Below, one piece after another: positions 20,729-31,683 of a stretch of 64,000 bases of DNA. Positions within the stretch are counted from its first letter, which is position 1, and the number at the start of each line of letters is the position of its first letter. The DNA is from Kappaphycus alvarezii (lineage: Eukaryota; Rhodophyta; Florideophyceae; Gigartinales; Solieriaceae). Position numbers and translations under genes: made by a program. The DNA is taken from positions 434,001 through 498,000 of the forward strand of contig NADL03000614.1 of NCBI GenBank assembly GCA_002205965.3, read 5' to 3'. The notes below the pieces were generated by a model. That model was not told where the DNA came from and did no database searches. It saw only the letters and a list, made by a program, of their open reading frames with translations.

Positions 20729-22140
20729 TATTAAGCCGAGAAACTGAATGTATTCTCTTTACGTGTTGCAATTACCTCCCGTGACGTTTCTCTCTTCACT
20801 TCTTGTTTCTTTTTTTCTCCCTCCATTCGCCTTTCCTTTTACGCGACGAAATTTACATTTCTTAATATTCTTTTCTTTACTCTTTTCTCTTTTTAGGGGA
20901 AGTTTACTTTTCTTTTGATGGTAATTCTTTTAAGTCTTCTTCGATTATTTGATCTTCTTCGTCCCAAAATATCTTTTTCCATAATCAATATTTGTCCACA
21001 TGATCGCCGTAAATCATCCCTCTAAGACTTTTTTCACTAAATCCCACTACAAGAACGATTTCGGCCTACTTTTTTTATTCAGCGGGCCTGTCAGTCTGAA
21101 ACCTCTGAAGCAATTAAAAAATTTCGGATGCTGCCTAAAATGTATCAACATTCCTACAACAACAAAAAAAATCGACATTCACACTCCCCCCTTGACAGCC
21201 ATCATACACAGACTACCCCCTTCTCGCCCCATTTCCGAAACCCGTCAACTTCGCCTCTTCATCATCTCTCCTTTAGTGCTTTTGGACCCAGCCGACGTAG
21301 AGGACTACCTCCGTCGTCAAACAATGAAAAGTTTCATGGGGCCCGTTGCTCGTCACCTGGTCGAGATCGAAGCACATTAATCGTTGGTGGGGGACATGGA
21401 GAAGGAGAACGGTAAAGCGAGGGAGTGCTTGGAGGATTGGGTAGCCCTCGAGTTGGTCTACGGGATGGAAGAAGAAGAGGCCGAGGAAAAGCCCGGGGAG
21501 GAAGAAGAAGAAGAGGCCAGGGAGAAAGGGGAGTATAATGAGGAGTCCGCGGATGAAGAAGGTGATGTCGAACCGGGTCATTTGGGGGGAAGGAATAAAC
21601 TGGTTGAATCAGATGATCCCGGCCATGGACCCGGTTGGAGGGGATTCAGGTGAGCTTTATTATCTACAGGGAGGGGCAGACATTTTATGGGCCGTCCACG
21701 GGTGTATGTGGGGAGTTCATGGGTACTCATGATGTCTTCAGGGAAGTGCTAGGTTCTGATCAAAAGGATGAAGATTGTAAGGAGTAAACTCATTTAGTTT
21801 CTTTCAAGTACCTTTTGTTAAACCCTTTGCGTGCACATGAAATATTTTCCTATTTTTCTGGTGCTCCTAGTAGTTTTAGGGAGATTTCATTTTGGAAAAA
21901 AAGATATATAAGTTAAGTAAATTGCTTCATCTATGAGGCCAAAAGCAAGTTGGAGTTAACTTCAGACCAAAATCTTCAATCAGTTCCCTAACCTCTAAGC
22001 TAGGTGGTAGAGTCTGTCCCTTTAGAGTTCTTTACTAGAGCATTCACTCAGATTTCACGCCTGCTCCTCTATATCGACCGTTAACGTCTACTGTAGCACT
22101 TAAGTCGCTCGCAACTACTCTCACCTCGGGTAGTTACTGG
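20729..22140 (+). repeat. 3' LTR of G2, probably interrupted
   Basis: Starts after the polypurine tract at 20715-20728. It contains a TATATAAG box near 21907 and ends with the CGGGTAGTTA block shared with the 5' copy. Its middle (about 20800-21790) has a reading frame and base composition unlike an LTR, which suggests an insertion or captured sequence. Confidence 0.45.
21000..21786 (+). CDS. Unrecognised acidic reading frame within the G2 3' LTR
   Basis: I do not recognise this protein. An open frame 21000-21380 ends at TAA and continues in the same frame as 21384-21653. The part around the stop looks protein-like (LDPADVEDYLRRQTMKSFMG, ALELVYGM), followed by a Glu-rich, very acidic stretch (21470-21560). 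The frame closes at TGA 21651. A 20-base segment bounded by GT and AG (21650-21669) sits exactly there. Ignoring it, the frame stays open to TAA at 21784-21786. Function unknown; it could be a captured gene fragment, part of an inserted element, or chance. The minus strand here also has a long open frame, so coding sense is unproven. Confidence 0.3.
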
Positions 22141-22430
22141 TTCGCTCACCCAATCACCTGCCCGTCCCCCCACTTCATCTCTCGAATGCCAGTATCCACA
22201 ATAGGGCACCTGCTCAACTGCATTTGTGTGCCCTTAAATAATCTTCTGCATATTTATTTGTATGTGATTATTCGTTCTCCCACTGTCAATGACCTTGACT
22301 GTGTTTAATCACGTTTATCTGCTGTCCTAAAACTCGACAAAGACTAGAACAGACTCTGTGAGCCACACAACCGAAACTGCCGCCTTTTCTCTCTTTCTTT
22401 CCGCCAAAGAATTCCTGCAACACGCGCTGG
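22141..22430. other. Unassigned stretch between G2 and LINE-like copy L1
   Basis: I see no domain here. It could be the 5' truncation zone of L1 or flanking sequence. Confidence 0.4.
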
Positions 22431-23269
22431 CCGGTTTTGTCAGCTATCCTGTGCTGCCTCTACTTATTTTGGATCTCTTCCCTCCCCCTTCCGTCGACCA
22501 CCTCCGGACTACACCCGTGCCTATCGTCAACTCATGGGCGATGGAGCCATACAGAATACTGCTTCTGCACTGTGCTCTGTGGCAACCCTTGCCCTTTGCA
22601 AAGCAACAAGGGTTGCTCAGATGGAATACTTTTATCCTTTTCCTCAAGAGGCCTTTCCTACCGGCTCAACTCTGACTTATCTTCCACTTGCAGTTCTACA
22701 GAAGCCCAAGTCAGGAGGTCCTTTAAATTCCTTCTATACCGCTGTGCTTCCCTATCAGATGTCCTTCGTTCTGGCTTCAAGAGCTGTGTTGTTCATGACC
22801 CTGCAGGTTCGAGGCCCAGGAACTCGGCCATTTGTTCGCTGACAGAATTTATCAACCATTTTGTGGCCGCCAAGCTGCATGATAAGCACTAAACTTGCCC
22901 CGCTAAAAAATCTAGAAGAGGTCCTCTTACGGATACGGTATCTGGATTAAAAAGATTTTTTTACAGGATCTGAATTTGAGAGCCATTTTTTATTTGGATA
23001 AGTGTGGCAAATTCATAGGTTGATTATTTTAATTTTATGACACGCTCGCATACGTAGATGTCAGTACACGCCAAGGTTCTGGGTGGTACCAAGATTGGCT
23101 CGGAAAAATATATATAAAGATCGCATCAATTACCACCCCTGGTCGATGGGTGGCGGGCACGTGTATAGCTCCTATATACTTACCTTAAATAAATATCTTC
23201 TACTAGTCTCTCTTGTTTACACGATTGCCTTCAATGCATTTTATGGTACTTAGTATGTATGTTTGTTTG

Positions 23270-23365
23270 AGACTTTATGGTTAGCCGAAAAGTCTATATA
23301 AGCTGAGTAAACTGCTTCCTCTTGGAGAAGTCAAGCAAACCCTCTTTCTCGGGTAATTGGTTCTG
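23270..23365 (+). repeat. Gypsy LTR-like fragment within L1
   Basis: Contains a TATATAAGCTGAGTAAACTG block like that at 21904-21925 in the G2 LTR. It ends CTCGGGTAATTGGTTCTGAG, like the end of the G1 5' LTR (9285-9305). This suggests a solo or partial LTR inserted in L1; its left edge may be near 22900. From 22900 to 23270 I see no other feature. Confidence 0.4.
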
Positions 23366-23589
23366 AGTATCTCTTTCCACTTGCTCTGTTAATGGGTCAT
23401 TGCCTGTCCCTTGGTCTATGTATTCCGATGTACCCCACCGCAACTTACTTCTGCCTTGGCATCGCAAATTAACGCAGGCGTGCTAGGGTTTTTTCACAAT
23501 ACACATGCATCCGTCGACGACACAGCCTGGCAAACTGTTGTGCTCTCTATTTGCCACGGTGGACTAGGCCTAAAACCATCCAACGGTAC

Positions 23590-24140
23590 GGGGAAAACTT
23601 TAGTGCTTTATTAATTTACAGGCAGTGGCCGTTATTAACCGAAAGGGGCATACCTAAACATGAAGAGCAGCTAGGGAGGGAAGATTTTACAAGACTGGCG
23701 TAAGGCCAGCCGCGAGACACGAGGCATTGGAAGAAACAGCTGCCGCGCCGTGTCTCTGCATGAGGACGGGTCTTACCTTGCGGAATGTACCCATGGTCCT
23801 CACAGCGACGTGCTTCGCCAAGTGTTTCAATACCTCATATGCGTCAGTGTGCCACCCGCCTAGAGTAGATATGGGAACCGGGACAATTCGGGACCTGGTA
23901 TTCTCGCTGATGAACGCTTCGTACCTTCTGAACTTCGAAGCTTTGGCTGTATTCAAAGAAGTCAATGGATTGAAGCAGCGAACTCTTCGATTCGAGGGAG
24001 CGAGCGGATTAACGAATGTGATTTCAAAGAAATCTGTTCCGCCGCTACGTCCTATAGCCCTAATGTGCGGTCTTGTGCTGTGTGTGCCGTGTGAGTGGGG
24101 TTCCATGACCGGGTACCGAATAGCCTTCGCCAAGTCTAAC
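23590..24140 (-). pseudogene. LINE-like C-terminal fragment (copy L2) inserted in L1
   Basis: Minus-strand open frame of 148 codons (23687-24133) with GGTDFFEITFVNPLAP, an ISENTRSRIVPVPISTLGGW block and a VRPVLMQRHGAAAVSSNA end. The same domain recurs in L3 and L5. On its 3' side, reading minus, AATAAA occurs at 23607-23612. The copy is 5'-truncated and lies in opposite orientation between two parts of L1. Possible flanking duplication: TCCAACG near 23578 and TCTAACG near 24136. Confidence 0.6.
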
Positions 24141-25323
24141 GTGAGTAGTGTAACCTTGCAGTCGGCATTTTACGTCAGCTCTATTCTCTCTAGTCTCCCC
24201 TATACCACTGCCGTTACGCCCACTTTCTCGGCCAAGTCCCGCCTGTCGCAACCTCAGCAGTAGCCCCATACTTCCTTTCTTCCGCCCTCTTGTTCCCAGT
24301 TCAATCTGAAATCCCTCTTCCGTCTGGCGCAGTCCAACCCCTATCATCTTCTCGACCATTTCCAAGCCTCTCTCAAGGACGTCTTTTTTTTCCAGCAGCA
24401 ACTCTCTTCCCTCACGAATGAATCCCTTTACGCTCACAGCACTGAATTTACTCAAGGCCGTCGACCCCTCTGCTCTACCTCCACTCCCACCTCCATCATG
24501 GCCCTGCCTCTTCCTGGAAATGTCGCTGGCGCCCAGGTGGAGGTTTGGATCACTATGGTCTGTCCACGTCTTGGTGTGCTACTGATCTCTGGAGCAAGTC
24601 CACGTTTTATGTCTGCTCATTCCGAAGCTGCTCTGGACGCGTGCAGCCATCATACCTCCGCCTATCAGACTAGTCCTGGAAGTGTGCGCCGTCACAACGA
24701 GCCGCGAGATCAGTTCAGCGCTGCTGTTCGCAACGTTGCCAGGAAGTACCGTGTTCAAGTGTTTCGACAATATCATTTTCCAGATCCACCGCTTCCCGAT
24801 CCTGGCTCTGTCCCCTCCCTAACTCCCTCTCAGCGCCGCCGACATGCCACTCAAACTCTTAGGCAAGAGTCGGGTGATGCTCAGTCCTCCTACACGTGAG
24901 TTCGCCTCGACATATACATTACGGATTCCGAGTTTTCTGTTTTCCCGTACGGTTTCGATGTCTCCGTTATCAGCCGGCATTCCTCTTGCTGCATCGTGCT
25001 GTACCTTCATCTCACCTACTTTAAAAAGAGACCTAAAACGCTTTCATTACGACGCTCATTGCGCTCATTATGGCATTCAGCTCCACCCCGTTGTTGTTCA
25101 TGTTTACGATTGCATTGGGTCGGGGTTTGAAAAGGGTGTCCAGCAAGTGGCGAATTTCATCGCTGTAATGAATAGCACGTCCCCAGCATCTGAGAAGGCG
25201 AAGCAGCTCACCTCCTCTATCTGCCTTGTTGTTCAATACGCTACTGTGTCCGTAATTCGCCGTCGCTTTCACCACGGGCCTTGTTAGAGAGCAGGCTCTC
25301 CTCAATTTTATACTCTCAATAAA

Positions 25324-25569
25324 GTTATACACATTGTGTTTGTTGTACTGATTAACCTACTAGAGAGTGGTGCGTCAGTCTTTATGCTTCTCTGTGTCCA
25401 AAGTCCTCACCTTACAGATATACTTTAAGCAGCTAAGTGGGACTGCAACTCTAAGATTCTTTGTGTACATACGGTACCGGCACGTGCTGCTATTCTAAAT
25501 TACAGTAGTAAAGAAGTCCCGGGCAAGAGCAGGGGAAGGTTTTGTTCGTCACAGCACTGCATGCACTAG
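25324..25569. other. Spacer between LINE-like copies L1 and L3
   Basis: Holds the downstream flank of the L1 poly(A) site. I see no coding sequence or repeat. Confidence 0.4.
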
Positions 25570-26424
25570 ACTAAAGAGAACGGGGGGTTCTTTATTGAGA
25601 TGTATGGATTGGCTGGAACCCATTTGGAATTGTAAATCTGCATGTCGTACTAAATACATGCAGCGATGGTCTAACCAATCTACAAACCATTGCTGGCGAA
25701 TGCCAGCACCGGCAACAGTCTACCAGAAGGTCGGTGGGAGGCCAGCCAGCAGAAAAGCAGCGTTAGATGTTACTGCCAACGCCGAATGTCGCTGTAGAAG
25801 AATGCCTCGAACCTTCGAAAACCGTTCCATTGCGCGGCTGGCGACGGTTCTTACAAGCTCCGTGACTATTGAAATCGCCTCCGGATGCCACCCGCCAAGC
25901 GTAGAGATGGGAACAGGGACTAGCCTGCTTCTCTCAGGTAATTCCGCGGGAAAGTCTTGGTATTTACGCCGCTTGTCCGTACTAGCTGCATTGAGAATGG
26001 TCATCGGGTTGAAAGTCCGGACTCTGGAATGGGAGGGAGCTAGTGGATTGACGAATGTTAGGTCGAAATAGTCAGTTCCACCTGCGGCACCCATGGCTTT
26101 GATGTCCGGTCTTGTCCGGTGTTAATGATGCACACGCAGTTCGATGAAAGGGCGTTGAGCTGCATGTCCAAGATAATTGCCTAGCAAAGCAACCTGATTG
26201 TTGTGGCGATTGTTGCGCTGGCATCCATAACGACAGTGCAGCAAATGGTCCCCATGAATGTTTAATGTCTCAGGGTACCCAGGCTTCGGACATGGAGTGA
26301 CAGGGGCGAAAAACGGAGTTTGGCAGAAGTACTGCAGCCACACCGAGAACTCCTTGCTCCTGATGTGTGTCGTCAACCTCGCGGCCTTGAGCCGCCTTTT
26401 TAGGGAAATTTAAGGGTTACTACT
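25570..26424 (-). pseudogene. LINE-like C-terminal fragment (copy L3), split by H3
   Basis: Minus strand. 26122-26376 encodes a SVWLQYFCQTPFF block and a Cys/His segment (CPKPGYPETLNIHGDHLLHC). This is the zinc-binding part typical of the post-RT region. A frameshift leads into 25720-26094 with GGTDYFDLTFVNPLAPS, PVPISTLGGWHPEA and the LLQRHSALAVTSNA end. AATAAA on the minus strand lies at 25591-25596. Harbinger H3 starts directly at 26425. 28132-28300 on its far side, minus strand, reads RFRVLNTLKDFPPHACS and may be the missing upstream part of L3. Confidence 0.6.
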
Positions 26425-28131
26425 GGTCACCCTGTAGGATATTCCGGGCCGCAACCGACCACATCTTTCAAATATTAAATCACCCCACCTCTTCCCGCAA
26501 ATGAAACAGTGCGATGGCGTCACTGGTGTGATTTAGATACTACACTGTACTGTACAGTACAAAACGGACTAGGAGTGGAATTTTGCGGTCTGTACTGCCA
26601 TTCGCTGTGTTCTCCAGCAGGGAAATACGGAGTTCTGTTTACTGAAGACTTTTTGGTTTACTGTACAGTACTGCACTGCACTTCCATACATTAAAACCCA
26701 AAAAATCCCCCTTTTTGGACTTTTGAGGGCTAAAAACCGAGGAAGTTTTGATCATTGCTGTTTATTGTTCTGCTTTATTACTTGATAGGCGTTTGTCTGG
26801 AATTGTGGCGACAATGCGGTACATTGAGTTTGTTGAGAGTCTCCATCTCAAAAGGAGAGTGTAGCTGAACAGAAGATGCATTGCCCCTCAAGGCTCCCGA
26901 AGCGGTGACAGGCATGCTCCGGCCTGACGTTATTGCTATTGGTCCAATTATTTGCAGTATTGCATGCCAACTATAACTACTAAACTATCGTTTCGAGGGT
27001 GGTTCGGAAGTCGAGACGATATTCATGCAGTACGAGTTCGATCCATAGCCACATGGATCCGATTGATGAGGCCTAGGTGACGACGAACTGAGCAGAATGA
27101 TAGCTCTTGTGAGAGAGAAAATCGACTGATAACATAAAATCACAGTGTTGTAAAAAAAGTCTGAGGGGCGTTTGCGCAATTGTCCAGCATGCAGTAGAAA
27201 TCCGAAGGGTTATCAACTTGGTGAACTGTTCGTCTAAGCCAAGGCAGTAGCAACAGCGCTCGCTGGTTAGAAAACTAGAACGTCGATATAGGAGATTAGT
27301 TGAGAAAACATGCGGGTATTGAGGCACCATTCGAGAGGATGGGCGGACACGTACCGTATTGGTGTTCCAGCTCACCCTCAACAGCAGTGTAGTATTGCCA
27401 TTTGTTCAATTGTGGGTAAGATTGGAAAATGCTTATAACTGTTGTGAAACATGCTTTCTATCAGCAGGATGTGTCTATGGTGGTTTTCAAAGAATGATGA
27501 GTGCATAATACTGTCAACTGCGGATATGTAATCCTTCGAAGGGTAGGACATGAAAAGTTTGACTGGAAGTGATGAGTCATCACCAACACAAATTGCTGGG
27601 TGTATGGAAGTGCGAGGTCGCATATACAGGAAGTGCGACGTTCCTAGGTCATATGGAATTTGCAATGCGAGTCGGAATGTTTGTGTCTCAGAAATTGGAA
27701 ACCAGCTGTATAGGGGGGGGGGGATTTGGATAGTTTAATATTTGGAAAGTATTGCCAATTCCTGAAGTGAGGCCACATTTTCCATCAGGGATTGAGGCTG
27801 TTCAAGAGTAGAAAACTGAGATTTTAGAATTCTGCGCAGATTCGAAGTGCCTGTACAGTGTTTCCCTTGAAATTCCACATTACATTTCGAACAGATTACA
27901 AATTTAATGTGGAAATGCGCATTCAGGACCCTTAAATCTCCGAAATTGGCCCATGTATGAAAAATTGATATTTTCCAGGAAAAACATACATGAAAAGTTT
28001 ACGCAGTCCTAATTTTAAGTTAAATTTCCTGAGTATTTATTAGCACCTCAGGGGAAATTTTTGGGTTATTTTATTGAATGGAAGATGTGGTCGGATGTAT
28101 TGTGCAGGAGAAGTCGTCACTGATGGGTACC
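26425..28131. mobile_element. PIF/Harbinger element H3 with TSD
   Basis: Ends are GGTCACCC on the left (26425) and GGGTACC on the right (28131), with subterminal inverted similarity extending about 65 bp (CCGACCACATCTT and flanking bases). The 3-bp duplication ACT flanks both ends (26422-26424 and 28132-28134). 1707 bp long; it contains a degraded minus-strand transposase. Palindromic GTACTGTACAGTAC words lie at 26543-26556 and 26659-26671. Related ends occur at 5844-5930, 58768 and about 60900-60982. Confidence 0.8.
27073..27665 (-). pseudogene. H3 Harbinger transposase, C-terminal part
   Basis: The frame 27378-27665 carries a CVGDDSSLPVKLFMSYP block, matching the second catalytic aspartate region of DDE_Tnp_4 proteins. 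NHHRHILLIESMFHNSYKHFPIL-type sequence (two adjoining motifs, LLIESMF and SYKHFPIL) follows and holds the catalytic Glu. A second frame, 27073-27381, may be the C-terminus. The N-terminal catalytic part toward 28050 is too decayed to read. The protein is clearly non-functional. Confidence 0.6.
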
Positions 28132-28139
28132 ACTAAATA

Positions 28140-28600
28140 ACATTCCTTACATGGCCGGCTCAATTCCAGCGAGCAGGCATGGGGGGGGAAATCTTTTAAT
28201 GTGTTCAAAACCCTGAACCGTACAGGTATAGTGGGTACACTAGAAGACCGAACATCTCCAGGCGACGGCTGAACCATCACCCACTCCATCAAGGACAAAA
28301 GGCATACCGTGTTAAGACATTATAAGTATGTAGATGCATATCCATATTTTCTGCGACCAAATTACCACTTTCAGACATCGATCTCCCAACTGAAATATCC
28401 TATACCGTACTGTACTGTACTCATTCAACATGTGCAGTACGATAGCTAGAGAAACTTTATGGCATCAGTATCATGTGTAAAAATATTGCTGCAACATGCA
28501 CTCTTCTGTACTGTATTGCATTGTGATAACAATACTTTACTACCTTCGGTACCTTCGGTAGTACAGTACAGTACAGTACATTAGTATCGGGGGTCCAGCG
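28140..28600. repeat. Unassigned stretch with GTACTGTAC simple repeats
   Basis: 28140-28300 may belong to L3. 28402-28446 and 28549-28580 contain tandem and inverted CTGTA/GTACA words, including ACCTTCGGT twice in tandem and four GTACA units in a row (28562-28580). No coding signal. Confidence 0.5.
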
Positions 28601-28610
28601 CAGGAACCAA

Positions 28611-29100
28611 CTATGTTGCTAGCGAAGTGCTAACCGGGTGGTCCACGTCGGCCACGTGCACAGGTGTGCGGCATACGATAGCGTTCGCCAGAGGCGACCA
28701 GATCGTGTAACTAATGCGTCGGTAAATTCTCAGTCTAACGACTCCAACAGATGTATGCAATTTTTCCGCGATGCGCGGGAGGAGGTCATCTATGAAGCGG
28801 AGAGTAGCTGGGGAAGGAGAACCCAGGGAATCGCAAGCCAGCGGTTGGAAATCGAAATTGGGGGCTTGTGTGGGGTTATCGGAGGGCGTGGGGAGTGTAG
28901 GCGACAGGTTGAGTTCCAGGTCAGTGACCTTGTTGAGGTGTGCAATTGACGCAGCACCTCCCACTTCACGGGTAGCTCTTGATCGTACGTCAGCATTGAA
29001 CGATAATACGACGGTGACGTCGCAGGCGATGGGGCGCTTCGCATTGCCATCGGGAGCTAGCGGTGGCTGGACGAGGATGTCAGCGGGTATTGCATTGTGA
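28611..29100 (-). pseudogene. LINE-like C-terminal end fragment (copy L4)
   Basis: The minus-strand frame 28611-28964 ends with TLRFIDDLLPRIAEKL and VVRLRIYRRISYTIWSPLA. That Arg-rich IYRRISY(T/A)xWSPLA ending is one I know from the extreme C-terminus of non-LTR ORF2-like proteins. Another frame (28790-29050) adds an upstream piece. It is 5'-truncated and on the same strand as L2, L3 and L5. Confidence 0.5.
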
Positions 29101-29198
29101 TACGACCAAAAAAGGCAAATGGGAATGTGACCGCAGAGTGGAGAAATCGTTTTTTCCAGCCGAACTTGTGCTCCTGTCGGTACATATCCGGACTTCTA

Positions 29199-29640
29199 GT
29201 GTCTATTGGACCATGCTCTGTCCTCATATGAGGCACACTTTGTCCTCATATGAGGACAGTTTCCGTTACATTTTGGAACAGTAAATGTTTTGGAAGCCCG
29301 AAATTTTTACTGCAAAAAAGGTCTTTTTTTTGTTAAGTTACAGTACAGTAATTCTTACTCTACATGCGCCCTCGTTTCTAAAACCCCCCACGATAATACG
29401 AACTATATTTCCTTCCAAAATGAAGCCGTTTTCACAACTTCTTGCGAAGAGCGGAGGCTGGTGAGGGAAAACTGCTCTAGCATTCACCGCCGTCAACAAT
29501 CTTGAAAAGTTTGTTTTGATCGGCCATCTGCACTCATGAACTAATGCGGAGGGACAAGAAATGCGCTGAGATAAAAAAACTGTATTGAAAAAAAGGTGCT
29601 AAAAGTTGTCCTCATATGAGGACAACGGTCCAATAGACAC
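29199..29640. mobile_element. 442-bp MITE with 14-bp TIRs and TA duplication
   Basis: Left terminus GTGTCTATTGGACC (29199-29212); right terminus is its exact reverse complement (29627-29640). TA dinucleotides flank both ends (29197-29198, 29641-29642), as in Tc1/mariner-class MITEs. The palindrome CCTCATATGAGG occurs twice near the left end (29222-29255) and once near the right end (29610-29621). No transposase is encoded. Confidence 0.85.
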
Positions 29641-29713
29641 TAGGAACGTTTCAATGTGTGGGGAAGCGTTTACCGCCATACTCTGTAACTTCTTAAATTA
29701 AAAAATGACTAGG

Positions 29714-29977
29714 TGTTGAGACTATTTGCTGGAAGGTGAATTTTACGCAATTTAGAGGCATTTGTAACGATTTGTACTGTCTGTTACTGTGCTTTTCATC
29801 TTGTGACCTTCTAGTTCTAATTTATGTCTTAGGTGTGGTACAGTAGTAGTACCAACGATTCTTGGCCAAAGAGCGCTCGTGTGCCGGTTTTACAGCTCGA
29901 CACACAGAGCGCTTCAGCTGCAGCTACCTATCACCCCCTCTCGATACACTGTCTTCCCTATCAACTGACTCCATCCA
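29714..29977 (+). repeat. 5' LTR of G3
   Basis: 264 bp; shares TGTTGAGACYATTKGCTG, AGGTGAATTTTACGC, CTCGTGTGCCGG and CACCCCCTCTCGA-like blocks with 37499-37772. The primer-binding site should begin at 29978, but the sequence there matches no tRNA end that I can name. Confidence 0.8.
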
Positions 29978-30086
29978 TTCCCGTCATTGTACCTCTGCGC
30001 AGGGTTGATACTCCCAGAGCCAGTGCAGTCGTGTTTGACGGCACGAGCATCGTGTGAAAATTCTTCTTTTCTTTGAAAATGTCGCG

Positions 30087-30890
30087 ATGGCATCCAAACA
30101 AGACAAGGAGAAAGCTCTTAACATCCTCCTAAACCAACATGGTGCGACGTTCGACTTCTACTGTGAAACTTTTGCGTCGAATGCTGAGCTCGTTCTCGAA
30201 GCGAGAAACTACCCCTAGATGAGCAGAAGTCTCTGTATCATTCCGAGAAAGGCGAGGATCCTGAGAAAGCCATCCGCCAAAATCTACAACTCGGGCTTGA
30301 AATAGAAGAAATTCTTGGTTCTTTGAAGGAAATAGAGGGCGTCTCAAAGAGAAGGGATGGCTCGACACCATCGCCAGGTTTGGACTTCTTCGTATCGCGG
30401 CCTGTAGACACAAGGAGCTGTAGCAGTTCTTGACGTCAAGAGAGACCTGAAAATTACTCGGAAATCGTCAAGTATATGAATTATTTTAAATCGAATGGTG
30501 TAACGGTTGCTGGTCCTTCGAGTAGTACTGCTGAAGTTCCGCCGGCAAGGCTACTGGTGCGCCCGGATTCGAAGTCAAGGAATATTGAAGACAAGGTGGA
30601 CGCTGTAGCTGAAAAACTCTTGAAAGTGACGCTTTTGCTGGAGATTTCTATGGGAGATAACGGGTCTTGAGCATTTTCAGCTCTTAAGCAGAACAACTGG
30701 GTCCGGCAATGCTCTTTCTGCAACCAGCTTGGTCATAACACAACGAATTGCGAAAACTACTCGCATTGTAATACTCGCTATTCCCTTTGTGAAAAGATGG
30801 GTCACCCAAAGGTTACATTCTTGTCTTCTGGTGGAAAAAAGACGGAGGGTCGCGAAAAAGCCGCTGAGAAGAAAGAAGACGGAGAATGAA
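30087..30890 (+). pseudogene. G3 Gag with intact CCHC zinc knuckle
   Basis: Starts with ATG at 30087, reads MASKQDKEKALNILLNQHG for about 43 codons, then hits TAG. Frames change several times. A perfect nucleocapsid zinc knuckle of the C-x2-C-x4-H-x4-C form (CSFCNQLGHNTTNC) is encoded at 30710-30751 and would bind element RNA. A second knuckle after it is damaged (EKMGHPKVTF). A Lys/Glu-rich tail ends near 30890. Confidence 0.7.
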
Positions 30891-31199
30891 GTGGTCGGGT
30901 GAATTTCTTCCGAAAAGACTCTTCCGACACCGATTTTTCGCAAAATGAAGACGTTAGTGTGGCAAAGAGCAACGCCTACGGAGAGACACTGCCGAAACAG
31001 CCTCTTATGGATAACTATGGAGGCCTTACGATCTCTCGTCTCGCAATTTGACGCCAAGCTTGAGCTATAAAGCAGTATATAGCCCTACTCTTGGAATAAT
31101 TTCGAATTATTAGACGTAGGAAGAAGGCGAAGAAATCGAATCGCGGAAAATCAGAACTCAAACAATCTACAAGAGTACGGTGGCAAATAAGACAGCATT

Positions 31200-31680
31200 T
31201 TAGAGCTTGCAAACGCAAATTGTGGTTTGAAATCCGGTCAGCTTCTTCGTAGAGATGCTGAAGGAGCTACCAAAGTTATGAGCCGTTTGTTTGGAAAACA
31301 GTCTATTTTACGCATTCGTTTCAAATTCCGGTCCTGGTTTGTTACGGTTTGTTCAGCTCGAAGTTTACAGTACCGAGGTCTGGGCTCTATTAGACTCCAG
31401 AGCCGTACTAGAGATCATTTCAGCTCATTCGTCTCGAGCTCTGTACCTCTTACCGAATAATACGTATAGAATGGTCACTGCTACGAATAGTGACAGCTCT
31501 TCCTGTGTCGGCTCGCTGGTCAAGTTGGTAACGACTTTCGGAGACCTGGCCGTCAAATTAGACTTTCTTTTCGTCTAAAAATCCCCGTTCGACATCATAA
31601 TAGGTCTATCCACACTCACAAATATACTTTCAAGCATTTATTTCGGGTCGCAGAGCGTTTTCTTAACCATTGGTTCCAAA
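31200..31680 (+). pseudogene. G3 protease region, active site altered
   Basis: The pre-protease helix (SGQLLRRDAEGATKVMSRLF, 31230-31285) matches those of G1, G4 and G5. The retropepsin core reads LLDSRAVLEIIS at about 31385-31420; the catalytic Asp-Ser/Thr-Gly has become DSR. A frame break separates the helix from the core. A later FDIIIGLST block (about 31590) marks the downstream strand. Confidence 0.65.
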
Positions 31681-31683
31681 TAA

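Larger units (their letters stand above)
14300..22140 (+). mobile_element. Ty3/Gypsy retrotransposon G2, heavily decayed
   Basis: Same lineage as G1, directly downstream and on the same strand. Gag (14760-15310), protease (15812-16531), RT (17100-17700), RNase H and integrase (to 20690) are recognisable but full of stops. LTR-like sequence is shared between about 14420-14625 and about 21960-22140, including TCTACTGTAGCACTTWAGTCG and CGGGTAGTTAS. The right LTR, from about 20729, seems too long because about 1 kb with its own reading frame lies inside it. Confidence 0.7.
22430..25323 (+). pseudogene. LINE-like ORF2, C-terminal two thirds (copy L1)
   Basis: Plus-strand remains of a probable non-LTR retrotransposon. 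Recognisable parts are a DTAWQTVVLS...GGLGLKPS block (23515-23585), typical of the region after RT in such proteins. After the L2 interruption come AFYVSSILSSLP (about 24165) and an H...C...RRHNEPRD zinc-like segment (about 24630-24710). The C-terminal HYDAHCAHYGIQLHPVVVHVY and VIRRRF blocks lie at 25046-25270. A polyadenylation signal AATAAA lies at 25318-25323, shortly after the last codons. The section 22430-22890 is open but I cannot place it. Frameshifts separate the blocks. Confidence 0.55.

Noticed and set aside
21273-21581. Minus-strand frame with a long Phe/Leu/Pro run resembling a transmembrane protein.
   Set aside because: It is the complement of the Glu-rich plus-strand segment, and the hydrophobicity is a codon artefact.
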